Source: Roseibium salinum | GTDB taxonomy: Bacteria; Pseudomonadota; Alphaproteobacteria; Rhizobiales; Stappiaceae | Reading direction: 5' to 3' | NCBI RefSeq assembly: GCF_026240905.1 | Contig: NZ_JAPEVI010000003.1 | Location: 1,116,001 to 1,180,000 of the forward strand | Length of the DNA stretch: 64,000 bases | Shown here: positions 1 through 10,423 of the stretch, one piece after another | Layout of the letters: every line of letters begins with the position of its first letter | Position numbering within the stretch: position 1 is the first letter of the stretch | Position numbers and translations under genes: made by a program | Notes under the pieces: model-generated | Told to the model about the DNA's origin: nothing | Database searches by the model: none | Seen by the model: the letters and a program-made list of their open reading frames with translations, nothing else

Positions 1-678
1 ACGAGATCAAGAATCCGCTTTCGGGCATTCGCGGCGCCGCACAGCTGATCGAACAGTCGGTGCCGAGCGAGGATCGCGCGCTCACCCGGCTCATCATGGA
101 CGAAACCGACCGGATCGTGAAACTGGTCGACCGGATGGAAGTCTTTTCCGACGAGCGGCCGATAGAGCGCGAGCCGGTGAACATCCATGTGGTGCTCGAC
201 CACGTGAAACGGCTTGCGGACAGCGGGTTTGCCAGGAACAAGCGGATCGTCGAGATCTATGATCCGTCCCTGCCGCCGGTCTACGCCAACAAGGACCAGC
301 TCATCCAGGTTTTCCTGAACCTGATCAAGAATGCCAGTGAGGCGATCGGAAACGATCCGGACGGCGAGATCTCGGATTTCAACCGCTTTCAGGCCCGGTG
401 TCAGGCTGTCCGTTCCCGGAACGGCCGAAAAAGTCAGCCTGCCGCTGGAATTTTGCGTGCAGGACAACGGTCCGGGGGTTCCGGAAGACCTGCTGCCGCA
501 CCTGTTCGAGCCATTTATCACTACGAAGACCAACGGATCGGGCCTGGGCCTGGCGCTTGTCGCCAAGATCATCGGCGACCACGGGGGCGTCATCGAGTGT
601 GACAGCCAGCGCCATAAAACCGTGTTCCGGATCCTGATGCCGGCCTTTTCGGGCGACGGGCCGGTTTATTCCGAATAG
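1..678 (+). CDS. ntrB: NtrB nitrogen sensor histidine kinase, 3' part, frameshifted
   Basis: This is the C-terminal part of the cytoplasmic kinase that phosphorylates NtrC when nitrogen is short. The window opens inside the H-box: the first full codons read EIKNPLSG, so the phosphorylated His codon straddles the window edge. The N-box ([11 protein letters not shown]) follows near base 330, then G1 (DNGPGVP), F-box (EPFITTKTN) and G2 ([12 protein letters not shown]). The reading frame changes near bases 372-376: the first half reads in frame 3 up to GEI and the rest in frame 1 from ISTAFRPG. Removing one G from the GG at 374-375 joins them as [19 protein letters not shown], a normal NtrB spacing. 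ntrC starts 21 bases downstream, so the two are an operon. Identity is clear; whether the indel is real is doubtful. Confidence 0.9.
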
Positions 679-698
679 CACAGAGGGACTGATTGACC

Positions 699-2138
699 AT
701 GCCGACAGGCACGATCCTAGTTGCAGATGATGACGCAGCGATCCGCACCGTTCTCAATCAGGCCCTTTCGCGGGCTGGCTACACCGTCCGCCTGACTTCC
801 AACGCCTCGACGCTGTGGCGATGGGTGTCTTCAGGGGATGGCGATCTCGTCATCACGGACGTGGTGATGCCGGACGAGAATATCTTCGACGTATTGCCGC
901 GCATGAAAAAGATGCGGCCGGACCTGCCGGTTCTGGTGATGAGCGCGCAGAACACGTTCATGACGGCGATCAAGGCGTCCGAAAAGGGTGCTTACGAATA
1001 TCTGCCCAAACCGTTTGACCTGAAAGAGCTGACAAGCATCGTCCAGCGCGCCCTGGAAGAGCCGAAGAAGCGGGTGGCGGTGGAACTGGAAGACGCGGGT
1101 GAGGGCATGCCGCTGGTCGGACGTTCCCCGGCCATGCAGGAGATCTACCGGGTTCTCGCGCGTCTGATGCAGACCGACCTGACCGTCATGATCAACGGGG
1201 AGTCGGGGACCGGCAAGGAATTGGTGGCGCGGGCGTTGCACGATTACGGCAAACGGCGCAACGGTCCCTTTGTGGCAATCAATATGGCGGCAATTCCGCG
1301 AGACCTGATCGAAGCGGAGCTGTTCGGTCACGAAAAGGGTGCCTTTACGGGGGCGCAAAACCGCAGTTCCGGCCGCTTTGAGCAGGCTGATGGTGGAACC
1401 TTGTTTCTGGATGAAATCGGCGACATGCCGATGGAGGCCCAGACGCGGCTTCTCAGGGTTCTTCAACAGGGCGAATATACCACGGTGGGCGGACGCACGC
1501 CGATCAAGACAGATGTCAGGATCATCGCGGCGACCAATAAGGACCTGCGCCACCTGATCAATCAGGGGCTGTTCCGGGAGGATCTCTATTTCCGGCTGAA
1601 CGTGGTCCCGATCCGCTTGCCACCGCTTCGCGAGCGCGTGGAAGATATACCTGATCTCGTCCGGCACTTCTTTGCACTTGTGGAGAAGGAAGGCCTGCCG
1701 TCGAAACAGATCGATCAGGGGGCCCTGAACCTGCTGCGCCGCTACCGCTGGCCCGGCAACGTGCGGGAACTTGAAAACCTGGTCCGGAGACTGGCCGCGC
1801 TCTACCCGCAGGACGTGATCAGCGAAAGCCTGCTTGAACACGAACTCAGCCAGCCGACCGTTTCCGCGATGGAAGAGGAAGCGCCGGAAACGGTCAATCT
1901 CGGCGGGTCGGTCGAACGTTATCTGTCCGGCTATTTCGACACGTTCGGCGAGGCGCTGCCACCTCCCGGTCTCTATCACCGCATCTTGCGCGAAGTTGAA
2001 TATCCCCTCATCAGCGCCGCACTTGCCGCCACGCGGGGCAACCAGATCAAGGCGGCGGAATTGCTGGGTGTCAACCGCAACACGCTACGCAAGAAGATCC
2101 GTGATCTCGATATCCAGGTCATGCGGTCGACAAGGTAG
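699..2138 (+). CDS. ntrC: NtrC nitrogen response regulator, sigma-54 activator
   Basis: Phosphorylated by NtrB, it activates sigma-54 promoters of nitrogen-assimilation genes. The 479-residue protein has a receiver domain (acidic pocket D10-D12, phosphoacceptor D54, K104), then an AAA+ domain with Walker A GESGTGKE at 167-174, the sigma-54 loop GAFTGA at 214-219 and a Walker B region (LFLDEIGDM). A Fis-type helix-turn-helix closes it ([20 protein letters not shown]). The ATG at 699 gives the family N-terminus [16 protein letters not shown] two codons earlier lies closer to the AGAGGG ribosome site, so that start is possible too. It follows ntrB directly. All catalytic motifs look intact. Confidence 0.97.
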   Translation: MPTGTILVADDDAAIRTVLNQALSRAGYTVRLTSNASTLWRWVSSGDGDLVITDVVMPDENIFDVLPRMKKMRPDLPVLVMSAQNTFMTAIKASEKGAYEYLPKPFDLKELTSIVQRALEEPKKRVAVELEDAGEGMPLVGRSPAMQEIYRVLARLMQTDLTVMINGESGTGKELVARALHDYGKRRNGPFVAINMAAIPRDLIEAELFGHEKGAFTGAQNRSSGRFEQADGGTLFLDEIGDMPMEAQTRLLRVLQQGEYTTVGGRTPIKTDVRIIAATNKDLRHLINQGLFREDLYFRLNVVPIRLPPLRERVEDIPDLVRHFFALVEKEGLPSKQIDQGALNLLRRYRWPGNVRELENLVRRLAALYPQDVISESLLEHELSQPTVSAMEEEAPETVNLGGSVERYLSGYFDTFGEALPPPGLYHRILREVEYPLISAALAATRGNQIKAAELLGVNRNTLRKKIRDLDIQVMRSTR

Positions 2139-2396
2139 TCTTGACGTTGCGATGGCGATTCTGCTCGTCCACCTGCTGCAATGATGGCTTTTTGTCTTGA
2201 ACAATCGGCCCGCGCAAGGCGCGCGGCATGGGAGACCGCTTGGCAATCAGCCGATAATTCCCCGATTGCGGTCGTCCACCGCATTCTTTCATCACGCCGC
2301 CAAGTCTGTCGCAATTTCGCAACAATGTGTGATAAGTTTGCCGCAAACGGTCAATGAAGCCTGTGTCACGGTGCGGTGGCAAGCGTTTGAGGCGTA

Positions 2397-4661
2397 ATGA
2401 TACTGGAAGCGGAACAACAGCCCGTTGCGCAGTCGAGCGCTGCGGGAAGACTCTGGCGGCGGGCCGGACTTACGGTCATGGTCCTCGCGTTGATTTCCAT
2501 CGGAGTGACCTTCGTCATTCTGACGGGACTGACGTCGATCGATCCGACTCGCGACGTCATCCTGACCGCGATGGTGATCAATGGCGCGCTCGCGGCCATT
2601 CTCCTCGGCGTCACCGCCTTTGAAATCATAAAGCTCTGGCAGGCCCGGCGCAGGGGACGCGCCGCTGCGCGGCTTCACGTACGCGTCGTTGCTCTCTTCA
2701 GCGTGGTCGCCGCCGTGCCTGCGGTTCTGATGGCCATACTGGCGGCCGTCACGCTGGACCGGGGTCTCGACCGGTGGTTCGAAGACCGCACACGCCAGAT
2801 CGTTGACAACGCCCTGACGGTGGCCCAGGCCTATCTTCATGAGCACGCCCGCGTCCTTCGCGGCGATCTGATCGCCATGACCAACGATATAGACCGGGCA
2901 AAGGCGGTGTATGAGTTCGAGCCGACGCGCTTCGACCAGTTCTTCGCGACCCAGGTGTCGCTGCGCGGCATTCTCGGCGCGTTCATTCTGGACGAAGACG
3001 GCGATGTGGTGACCCGCGTAATCCTGGACCCCAACGCGGAGATCCCGCTGCCGCCGGCCGACAGTTTCTTCAAGGCCAAATCCGGCGACCCGATCCTGAT
3101 TGCTCCGGGGAGTTCGAACATCGTCGGCGGCATCATGAAGCTGTCGGCCTACGACAACTTCTATCTCTATGCGGTGCGAGCGATCGACCCGCGCGTTGTC
3201 GAATATCTTCGCCTGACTGAAACCGGAGCGTCGCAATATCAGCAGATGGAAAGCAGCCGCTTCGGTGTTCAGGTGGCGTTCGCGCTTGTCTATCTCGGCG
3301 TTGCGCTGGTGCTGCTGCTCTCGGCCATCTGGATCGGATTCGGCTTTGCGAACCGGCTTGTGTCGCCGATCCGAACGTTGATTTCGGCCGCAGACGAGGT
3401 GGCCAAAGGCAATCTCGGCGTCAAGGTCCACACGGAAAAGTCGGGTGGCGACCTGGCCAATCTCGGGGCGACTTTCAACAAGATGACGGGCCAGTTGCTC
3501 GGCCAGCGGGATGCGCTGCTGGCGGCCAACGAGCAGATCGACCGCCGGCGGCGTTTCAACGAAGCGGTGCTGGCCGGCGTCTCCACCGGTGTGATCGGCG
3601 TCGATGACGAAGCTTCCATCATGCTGATCAATGCCTCGGCACTGGAGCTTCTCCAGCTCGATGAAGTCCAGATCCTGAACAAGCCTCTCGTCGAAGTGGT
3701 GCCGGAGCTGAAGGACTGCATCACGGAGGCCTTGCATAACAACGGCGAACGGCTTCCCGAAACCCAGATCGAACTCACCAGGGGCGGGCGCCTCAGGGTG
3801 ATCAATGTCCGTATCACCAGCGAACAGTCGACGCGCCGGGAACACGGGTTCGTCGTAACACTTGATGACATCACCGACCTTGTCTCCGCTCAGCGCAATT
3901 CGGCCTGGGCGGATGTTGCGCGCCGCATTGCCCACGAAATCAAAAACCCGCTCACGCCGATTCAGCTTTCAGCCGAACGTATCCGCAGGCGCTACGGGAA
4001 GCGGATCGAGGAAGATCGCGAGGTCTTCGACCAGTGCATCGATACGATCGTGCGGCAGGTTGGCGATATCGGGCAGATGGTCGACGAATTCTCCTCCTTC
4101 GCGCGCATGCGCAAACCGGCCAAATCCCGCGGGGACCTGAGGGAAACCGTGCGGGATGCGGCCTTCATGCAATCGGTGGCCAACCCGGAGATCGAAGTCA
4201 CCGCCGATGTTCCCGACGCGCCGGTGCATGCCGTCTATGACGCACGCCTCGTTGGTCAGGCCCTGACCAACGTAGTGAAGAATGCAACCGAGGCGGTCAG
4301 TGCCAGATCCGGTGACGATCTGCCGAAAGGCAGGGTCAAGGTTCAGCTTCGCGGCGAAGTGAACGAGGGCAGCGGGCGGATCGTCATCGATGTCATTGAC
4401 AATGGCATTGGCCTGCCCGAGGAAAACAGAAGCCGGCTGCTCGAACCTTACATGACCACGCGGGAAAAAGGCACGGGCCTCGGCCTCGCCATCGTGCGCA
4501 AGATTCTGGAAGACCACGGGGGCGGGATCGAATTGCTCGACGCCCCCAAATCCACCCCTGAGGACACGGGAACTCTCGTTCGCCTGGCACTGGCAGCAAA
4601 TGCCGAAAGCGAACCTGAGACCGAAGACCAAGACCAAGCAGTGATTGCCCATGGCGTATGA
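2397..4661 (+). CDS. ntrY: NtrY membrane sensor histidine kinase
   Basis: A 754-residue membrane kinase paired with NtrX, linked in alphaproteobacteria to nitrogen and redox control. Three hydrophobic segments lie within the first ~125 residues. An extracytoplasmic stretch follows, then a further membrane helix near residue 300 (ALVYLGVALVLLLSAIWIGF), a HAMP linker (NRLVSPIRTLISAADEV), a PAS-like domain, the H-box with His513 (RRIAHEIKNPLTPIQLS), N-box (NVVKNATEAV), G1 (DNGIGLPEE) and G2 (GTGLGLAIVRK). The 258 bases after ntrC are non-coding and may hold a separate promoter. Its last 11 bases overlap ntrX, which suggests translational coupling. Confidence 0.96.
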   Translation: MILEAEQQPVAQSSAAGRLWRRAGLTVMVLALISIGVTFVILTGLTSIDPTRDVILTAMVINGALAAILLGVTAFEIIKLWQARRRGRAAARLHVRVVALFSVVAAVPAVLMAILAAVTLDRGLDRWFEDRTRQIVDNALTVAQAYLHEHARVLRGDLIAMTNDIDRAKAVYEFEPTRFDQFFATQVSLRGILGAFILDEDGDVVTRVILDPNAEIPLPPADSFFKAKSGDPILIAPGSSNIVGGIMKLSAYDNFYLYAVRAIDPRVVEYLRLTETGASQYQQMESSRFGVQVAFALVYLGVALVLLLSAIWIGFGFANRLVSPIRTLISAADEVAKGNLGVKVHTEKSGGDLANLGATFNKMTGQLLGQRDALLAANEQIDRRRRFNEAVLAGVSTGVIGVDDEASIMLINASALELLQLDEVQILNKPLVEVVPELKDCITEALHNNGERLPETQIELTRGGRLRVINVRITSEQSTRREHGFVVTLDDITDLVSAQRNSAWADVARRIAHEIKNPLTPIQLSAERIRRRYGKRIEEDREVFDQCIDTIVRQVGDIGQMVDEFSSFARMRKPAKSRGDLRETVRDAAFMQSVANPEIEVTADVPDAPVHAVYDARLVGQALTNVVKNATEAVSARSGDDLPKGRVKVQLRGEVNEGSGRIVIDVIDNGIGLPEENRSRLLEPYMTTREKGTGLGLAIVRKILEDHGGGIELLDAPKSTPEDTGTLVRLALAANAESEPETEDQDQAVIAHGV

Positions 4662-6018
4662 TATTCTTGTCGTAGACGACGAAACCGATATCCGTGAAAT
4701 GATCGCCGGCATCCTTGATGACGACGGATACGGAACCCGGACGGCGCATGATTCCGACAGCGCGCTTGCCGCCGTCAAGGAACGCAAGCCTTCGCTGGTC
4801 ATCCTGGACATCTGGCTGCAGGGCAGCCGGCTGGACGGCCTGGCGCTTCTGGATGTTTTCAAGGAAATGGACCCGGATCTGCCCGTTGTCATCATCTCCG
4901 GTCACGGAAACATCGAGACGGCCGTTTCCGCGATCAAACGGGGCGCCTACGACTATATCGAGAAGCCATTCAAGGCGGACCGGCTGGTGCACATCGTGGA
5001 GCGCGCCCTGGAGGCCTCGAGCCTCAAGCGGGAAATCCGCGATCTCAAACAGCGCAGCGGCGAAACCAGCGACATCATCGGCAATTCCTCGGCTGCGCAC
5101 AACCTGCGCCAGACGATCCAGAAGGTCGCGGCCACCAACAGCCGGATCATGATCGTCGGTCCGTCAGGGGCGGGCAAGGAGAGGGCGGCGCGGATGATCC
5201 ATGATCAGTCGCCGCGCGTCAAAAACCCGTTCGTCGTGCTGAACGCGGCCACGATCACGCCCGCGCGCATGGAAGAAGAACTGTTCGGCATCGAAGACGA
5301 AAGCGGCAGTCTTCGCAAGATCGGCGCCCTGGAGGAAGCCCATGGCGGGACGCTCTATCTCGATGAAGTGGCCGACATGCCGGCGGAAACCCAGGGCAAG
5401 ATCCTGCGGGTTCTGGTTGAACAGAGTTTTTGCCGCGTCGGCGGCACTCAGAAGGTCCAGGTCGACATCCGCATATTGTCCTCGACTTCGAAGAACCTGG
5501 AAGAGCACATCGCGTCGGGCCTCTTCCGGCAGGATCTCTACCACCGGCTCAGCGTAGTGCCACTAAGGGTGCCGGGCCTGGCCGAACGGCGGGAGGATAT
5601 TCCGGTTCTGGTCCACCACTTCATGGCCCAGATCTCGGCCGCCTCAGGCATCCCGCTTCGCCCGATCGGCGATGACGCCATGGCCGTTCTGCAGACGCAT
5701 GACTGGCCGGGCAATGTCCGTCAGCTGCGGAACAACGTCGAACGGCTGATGATCCTGAGCCGAGGCGATCCGGACAGTACGATTACCGCTGATCTTCTGC
5801 CGGCCGAAATCGGTGAAACACTGCCCAGCTTGCCGACGTCGGGGGCGGGCGAGCATCTGATGTCGGTGCCTTTGCGCGAAGCGCGCGAGATTTTCGAACG
5901 TGAATATCTTCAGGCACAGATCAAGAGATTTGACGGCAACATCTCGCGGACAGCCGAATTTGTCGGTATGGAACGCTCTGCGCTTCACCGCAAACTGAAA
6001 ACCCTGGGCATGACCTGA
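4651..6018 (+). CDS. ntrX: NtrX response regulator (NtrC family without GAFTGA)
   Basis: Partner of NtrY. The 455-residue protein has a receiver domain (DD at 9-10, phosphoacceptor D53, EKPF lysine near 103), an AAA+ domain with Walker A GPSGAGKE, and a C-terminal Fis-type HTH (GNISRTAEFVGMERSALHRK). The sigma-54-contacting GAFTGA loop is missing: after LFGIED the chain reads ESGSLRKIGALEEAHGG. This is a known trait of alphaproteobacterial NtrX and suggests it does not activate sigma-54 promoters. ATG 4651 matches the family start MAYDILVVDDE and overlaps the end of ntrY. Confidence 0.96.
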   Translation: MAYDILVVDDETDIREMIAGILDDDGYGTRTAHDSDSALAAVKERKPSLVILDIWLQGSRLDGLALLDVFKEMDPDLPVVIISGHGNIETAVSAIKRGAYDYIEKPFKADRLVHIVERALEASSLKREIRDLKQRSGETSDIIGNSSAAHNLRQTIQKVAATNSRIMIVGPSGAGKERAARMIHDQSPRVKNPFVVLNAATITPARMEEELFGIEDESGSLRKIGALEEAHGGTLYLDEVADMPAETQGKILRVLVEQSFCRVGGTQKVQVDIRILSSTSKNLEEHIASGLFRQDLYHRLSVVPLRVPGLAERREDIPVLVHHFMAQISAASGIPLRPIGDDAMAVLQTHDWPGNVRQLRNNVERLMILSRGDPDSTITADLLPAEIGETLPSLPTSGAGEHLMSVPLREAREIFEREYLQAQIKRFDGNISRTAEFVGMERSALHRKLKTLGMT

Positions 6019-6179
6019 CCGGCTGCATACAGGTTTGACGGATCCGGTCGTTTCTCGTATCCCGACCGAACCGTTCGGCGGTCCGATGGGAGACATCGGA
6101 TGAGGCGGAATCGATTGCGACTGGTATCGGGCCGGTACGGCGACAGAAACAAACTGCTGAGCGGAAAAGGGTTCTTCCC

Positions 6180-7556
6180 ATGAAAATCGTCATTTGCGGT
6201 GCCGGGCAGGTGGGATACGGCATTGCGGAGCGCCTTGCTGCAGAGCAGAACGATGTATCGGTGATCGATTCATCGCCGCAACTGATCAATGCGATTGGGG
6301 ATCAACTCGATGTCCGCGGCTTCGTCGGGCACGGGGCTCACCCGGACGTTCTGGCACAGGCCGGCGCGGAAGAAGCGGATATGATCGTCGCCGTCACGCT
6401 TTATGACGAGGTCAACATGGTGGCCTGTCAGGTGGCGCATTCGCTCTTCAATGTGCCGACCAAGGTCGCCCGTATCCGGGCGCAGTCCTATCTTCAGGGA
6501 CGCTGGCGCAACCTGTTTTCCCGCGACAACATGCCGATCGACGTGATCATTTCGCCAGAAATCGAGGTTGGCGAAATGGTGTTGCGCCGGCTCGCCCTGC
6601 CCGGAGCCGTTGAAACGGTCCGCTTTGCCGACGATAACGTGGTCGTCGTCGGGATCATGTGCGAAGAGGATTGTCCGGTCGTCGACACACCGCTGCGCCA
6701 GCTGACGGAACTTTTCCCCGATCTCGGCGCCGTCGTGGTCGGGCTCTACCGGAACAACCGTCTGTTCGTTCCCAAGAGCAGCGATTCCATCCTCACTGGA
6801 GATCTTGCCTATGTGGTGGCGCGGCGCGACCAGGTGCGCAGGACTCTGAGCATTTTCGGTCACGAGGAGCCGGAAGCGGCCAAGGTGGTGATCGCCGGTG
6901 GCGGCAATATCGGCCTTTACGTTGCAAAAGCCCTGGAACAGCGGCAGACCGGCACCAAAGTGAAGCTGATCGAGGCGTCACGCGAGCGGGCCATGGCGGT
7001 CGCCGATGAACTCAAGCGCTCCGTGATCCTGCACGGCAGCGCTCTTGATCAGACCATTCTGAACGAGGCGGATGCCGGCGAAGCCGACACGATGGTGGCA
7101 TTGACCAACGAGGACGAGGTGAACATCCTGGCCTCGGTGATGGCCAAGAAGCTTGGCTGCAAACGCTCTCTGTCGCTTCTCAACAATCCAAGCTATCCGG
7201 CCTTTGCCAACGCACTCGGCATCGACGCGTTCATCAACCCGCGGGCCGTAACGATCTCGCGGATCCTGCAGCATGTGCGCCGTGGGCGCATCAGGGGTGT
7301 GCACTCGTTGCAGAACGGCGCGGCGGAAATCGTCGAAGCGGAAGCCCTGGACACGTCGCCGCTCGTCGGCAGGCCCTTGCGGGACATCGACCTGCCGTCC
7401 GGCATCCGGATCGGCGCCGTTTTCCGGGGAGGGGAAGTCCTGACGCCGAACGGTGACGTCCAGATCCAGGCGCAGGACCGGATCGTGATTTTCGCAGTCG
7501 CGAACCGCGTGCGCCAGGTCGAGCAGATGTTCCGTGTGAGCCTTGACTTCTTTTAG
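6180..7556 (+). CDS. trkA: TrkA, regulatory NAD-binding subunit of Trk potassium uptake
   Basis: A peripheral cytoplasmic protein that gates the TrkH/TrkG K+ channel. Its 458 residues form two tandem RCK modules. Each starts with a Rossmann loop (VICGAGQVGYGIAERL near residue 4 and VIAGGGNIGLYVAKAL near 238), followed by a TrkA-C domain; the second TrkA-C ends the protein (DRIVIFAVANRVRQVEQMF). The length matches E. coli TrkA (458). Position after ntrX is the usual Rhizobiales order. The 161-base gap upstream leaves room for its own promoter. No trkH is seen in the window. Confidence 0.96.
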   Translation: MKIVICGAGQVGYGIAERLAAEQNDVSVIDSSPQLINAIGDQLDVRGFVGHGAHPDVLAQAGAEEADMIVAVTLYDEVNMVACQVAHSLFNVPTKVARIRAQSYLQGRWRNLFSRDNMPIDVIISPEIEVGEMVLRRLALPGAVETVRFADDNVVVVGIMCEEDCPVVDTPLRQLTELFPDLGAVVVGLYRNNRLFVPKSSDSILTGDLAYVVARRDQVRRTLSIFGHEEPEAAKVVIAGGGNIGLYVAKALEQRQTGTKVKLIEASRERAMAVADELKRSVILHGSALDQTILNEADAGEADTMVALTNEDEVNILASVMAKKLGCKRSLSLLNNPSYPAFANALGIDAFINPRAVTISRILQHVRRGRIRGVHSLQNGAAEIVEAEALDTSPLVGRPLRDIDLPSGIRIGAVFRGGEVLTPNGDVQIQAQDRIVIFAVANRVRQVEQMFRVSLDFF

Positions 7557-7657
7557 AACCGTTCGGGCTCTTTCCGGTCTTGCATTTGTCTGACCCAGCA
7601 GTCAAATTTTCATGAATACCAATCGGTTCGATCGACTCGACCTTTCCTGGAGGAACC

Positions 7658-8521
7658 ATGAGCCGGATTGCCTATGTCAACGGCCAGTATGTGCGCCACG
7701 GCGATGCTGCGGTGCACGTGGAAGATCGCGGCTATCAGTTTGCCGACGGCGTCTACGAGGTTTGCGAAGTCTGGCAGGGCAACATCGTCGATATGCCGCG
7801 CCATCTGGATCGGCTGAACAGATCCTTGACCGAGTTGCGCATAGACTGGCCCATGTCGCGCGCCGCGGTTGAATTCGTGCTGCGGCAGGTGATCCGCCGC
7901 AACAGGGTCCGTAACGGGCTGGTGTACATTCAAGTGACACGCGGCGTATCACGCCGGGATCACTATTTCCCGCCTGAAGATGTCGCGCCCTCGATCGTCG
8001 TGACCGCACGCTCTTCCAATCCCGATGCGGCAAGGGCGCAGGCCGAGCAGGGGATTGCGGTTGTCAGCTATCCGGAAAACCGCTGGCCGCGTGTCGACAT
8101 CAAGACCATTGCCCTGTTGCCGAACGTTCTTGCCAAACAGCACGCGAAAGAGCAGGGCGGCAAGGAAGCCTGGTATGTGGACAGCAACGGATATGTAACC
8201 GAAGGCGGGTCGACCAACGCCTGGATCGTTACCAAGGACGGCGCGGTGGTCACCCGTGCGGCCGAAAGCGGCATTTTGCGGGGCATCACCCGCACGGTGG
8301 TTCTGGAATTAATTGAAAAAGAGGGGCTGACCTTTGAAGAAAGGCCGTTTAGCTTAGAAGAGGCCCTAGAAGCCAAAGAAGCATTTGTTACAGCTGCGTC
8401 AACTGTCGTGATGCCGGTAACACGAGTGGACGGACGGATTATCGGGAATGGCCACCCGGGGACCGTTGCAACCCGATTGCGCGAATTGTTCCGTACTGCT
8501 ACTGATTTGCAGGCGGTATGA
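7658..8521 (+). CDS. dat: D-amino-acid aminotransferase (PLP fold IV)
   Basis: Cytoplasmic PLP enzyme that interconverts D-alanine/2-oxoglutarate and D-glutamate/pyruvate, or a closely related fold-type IV aminotransferase. The 287-residue protein shows the family start (YVNGQYVRHGDAAVHVEDRG), the Schiff-base lysine K149 in DIKTIALLPNVLAKQ, and the phosphate-binding stretch EGGSTNAWIV plus ILRGITR. An AGGAGG-like site (CTGGAGGAACC) sits just before the ATG. D-amino-acid and branched-chain enzymes share this fold; the motifs favour D-specific. It sits between trkA and hfq as in other Rhizobiales. Confidence 0.9.
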   Translation: MSRIAYVNGQYVRHGDAAVHVEDRGYQFADGVYEVCEVWQGNIVDMPRHLDRLNRSLTELRIDWPMSRAAVEFVLRQVIRRNRVRNGLVYIQVTRGVSRRDHYFPPEDVAPSIVVTARSSNPDAARAQAEQGIAVVSYPENRWPRVDIKTIALLPNVLAKQHAKEQGGKEAWYVDSNGYVTEGGSTNAWIVTKDGAVVTRAAESGILRGITRTVVLELIEKEGLTFEERPFSLEEALEAKEAFVTAASTVVMPVTRVDGRIIGNGHPGTVATRLRELFRTATDLQAV

Positions 8522-8713
8522 TTCTGAGTAACTTTGTCTGGCCGAATGAACGATACGATCCGGGGCTGAGGCAGACGGCCCCTGTACGGTGGGCAACATA
8601 AAGAGCGGGCGGCACGTCAGACCCAAGCGTTTGAAATTGAGCGATTTTTGACGGTATGCCGCTGAAACGCCGGATGCTCGGCCGCATCCGGGACTAATAG
8701 GATAAAAAGACTG

Positions 8714-8968
8714 ATGGCTGAGCGCGCACAAAATCTCCAAGACACGTTCCTTAATCACGTTCGCAAACAAAAAACGCCTCTGACGATTTTTCTCATCAAT
8801 GGCGTGAAATTGCAGGGGGTGGTGACATGGTTCGACAATTTCTGTGTCTTGCTTCGGCGTGATGGGCATTCCCAGCTTGTTTATAAGCACGCGATTTCCA
8901 CAATTATGCCTAACGGACCTGTTCAACTGTTCGACCAGGCTGAGGAAAACGCGGAAAAGGTAAGCTGA
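8714..8968 (+). CDS. hfq: Hfq RNA chaperone
   Basis: A hexameric Sm-like protein that pairs small RNAs with mRNAs. The 84-residue protein has Sm1 ([40 protein letters not shown]) and the Sm2 signature YKHAIST near residue 58. The short acidic tail is typical of alphaproteobacterial Hfq. About 190 non-coding bases upstream probably hold its promoter. The hflX gene begins in the next base after its stop, the usual hfq-hflX operon. Confidence 0.98.
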   Translation: MAERAQNLQDTFLNHVRKQKTPLTIFLINGVKLQGVVTWFDNFCVLLRRDGHSQLVYKHAISTIMPNGPVQLFDQAEENAEKVS

Positions 8969-10375
8969 TTGAAACCGAAGTCTCGTGCGGACGATTTTTC
9001 AAAATCAAAGGGTCCTGAGGATCCGGATCAGAAATCTCTGAGACAGAAGGATACTGGGGTGGATCGTCTGCCTCAGCGTTTCCGCGCGATGATACTGGAG
9101 CCGGTGCTGCAATTGCGCGGGGAGGCCGGCCAGCAGGACGTGCGTACGAGCCGGAGCCCGGAAGCCCGGTTGGACGAAGCGGTCGGTCTCGGCGCCGCCA
9201 TCAACCTGGATATCGTCCAATCCGGAGTTGTCCGGATCAACAAACCCAAACCCGCAACGCTGTTCGGTGAAGGCAAGGTTGCCGAACTGGCCGGGATCGT
9301 CGCCAGCGACGAGCTGGACCTGGTTGTCATCGACCATCCTCTGTCGCCTGTTCAGCAGCGAAACCTGGAACGCCGGCTGAAGACCAAGGTCATCGACCGG
9401 ACGGGGCTCATACTCGAAATCTTCGGCGACCGGGCGCGCACCAAGGAAGGGCGCCTGCAGGTCGACCTGGCTCATTTGAGCTGGCAGAAAAGCCGGCTCG
9501 TAAGGTCCTGGACGCACCTTGAACGCCAGCGCGGCGGCGCAGGGTTCATGGGCGGGCCCGGTGAAACCCAGATCGAGGCCGACCGCCGTCAGATCCAGGA
9601 ACGGATCCTCGTGCTGCAGAAACAGCTCGAACAGGTGCGCCGGACCCGGGACCTGCACCGGAAGAAACGCAAGAAGATTCCCCAGCCGGTCGTGGCTCTG
9701 GTCGGCTACACCAACGCCGGCAAGTCAACGTTGTTCAACCGTTTGACGCAAGCCGATGTGATGGCCAAGGACCTGCTTTTCGCGACGCTGGATCCGACGC
9801 TTCGCAAGATTGCCCTACCGCACGGCAAGGAGGTCATCCTGTCGGACACCGTGGGGTTCATCTCGGACCTGCCGACCCATCTCGTGGCTGCCTTCCGGGC
9901 GACACTGGAGGAGGTGCTGGAAGCTGACCTGATCCTGCATGTGCGCGACATTTCGCATCCGGATACGGACGCCCAGGCGGAAGATGTCAGGAAGACGCTG
10001 GACGATCTCGGCGTTGACGCGCAAACGGGCGCTCCCGTCGTTGAGATCTGGAACAAGATCGACCGCCTCGACCCGGCCTACCGGGACAAACTGCTCGCCG
10101 AAGCCGGTGAACAGGGCCCGATCGCATTGTCGGCCCTGACAGGCGACGGCATTCCACAGTTGCTCAATCGGATCGACGCCTTTATGGCGCAGCATGACGA
10201 CATTCTGGTGGTCAGGATTCCGGTTGCCGAGGGAGCATTGCTGGCAAAACTCTATCAGGTGGCGGAAGTGTTGGAACGCACCGACACGGAAGATTTTGTC
10301 GTTGCGGAAGCGCGGGTTTCCGACAAGCAGCGCGGGCCGTTCCGCGATGCGTTCGGCGATTTCATCCAGGATTAA
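8969..10375 (+). CDS. hflX: HflX ribosome-associated GTPase
   Basis: A GTPase of the TRAFAC class that rescues or splits stalled ribosomes. A glycine-rich HflX N-domain leads to the arginine/glycine stretch (RGGAGFMGGPGETQIE). The G-domain follows with G1 GYTNAGKST, G3 DTVGF, G4 NKID and G5 SAL. The TTG at 8969 directly follows the hfq stop and has AAAAGG about nine bases upstream. The first ~30 residues are charged and non-conserved-looking, so a later start (for example a GTG near 9059) is possible. Length as drawn is 468 residues, slightly longer than E. coli HflX (426). Confidence 0.93.
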   Translation: MKPKSRADDFSKSKGPEDPDQKSLRQKDTGVDRLPQRFRAMILEPVLQLRGEAGQQDVRTSRSPEARLDEAVGLGAAINLDIVQSGVVRINKPKPATLFGEGKVAELAGIVASDELDLVVIDHPLSPVQQRNLERRLKTKVIDRTGLILEIFGDRARTKEGRLQVDLAHLSWQKSRLVRSWTHLERQRGGAGFMGGPGETQIEADRRQIQERILVLQKQLEQVRRTRDLHRKKRKKIPQPVVALVGYTNAGKSTLFNRLTQADVMAKDLLFATLDPTLRKIALPHGKEVILSDTVGFISDLPTHLVAAFRATLEEVLEADLILHVRDISHPDTDAQAEDVRKTLDDLGVDAQTGAPVVEIWNKIDRLDPAYRDKLLAEAGEQGPIALSALTGDGIPQLLNRIDAFMAQHDDILVVRIPVAEGALLAKLYQVAEVLERTDTEDFVVAEARVSDKQRGPFRDAFGDFIQD

Positions 10376-10423
10376 AGCACGAGGTTGCCTGCAGTGGCCG
10401 TATTTGGCAGAGCTGGAGGCAGG

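Noticed and set aside
831..1979. 382-codon open frame on the minus strand across ntrC
   Set aside because: Antisense shadow of ntrC; the composition is Arg/His/Gln-rich with no domain, and no ribosome site.
2292..3935. 547-codon minus-strand frame across ntrY
   Set aside because: Shadow produced by GC-rich codon use in ntrY; no recognisable domain.
10376..10423. Weak inverted repeat (CCTGC/GCAGG) between hflX and mazG
   Set aside because: Too short a stem and no T-run to call a terminator.
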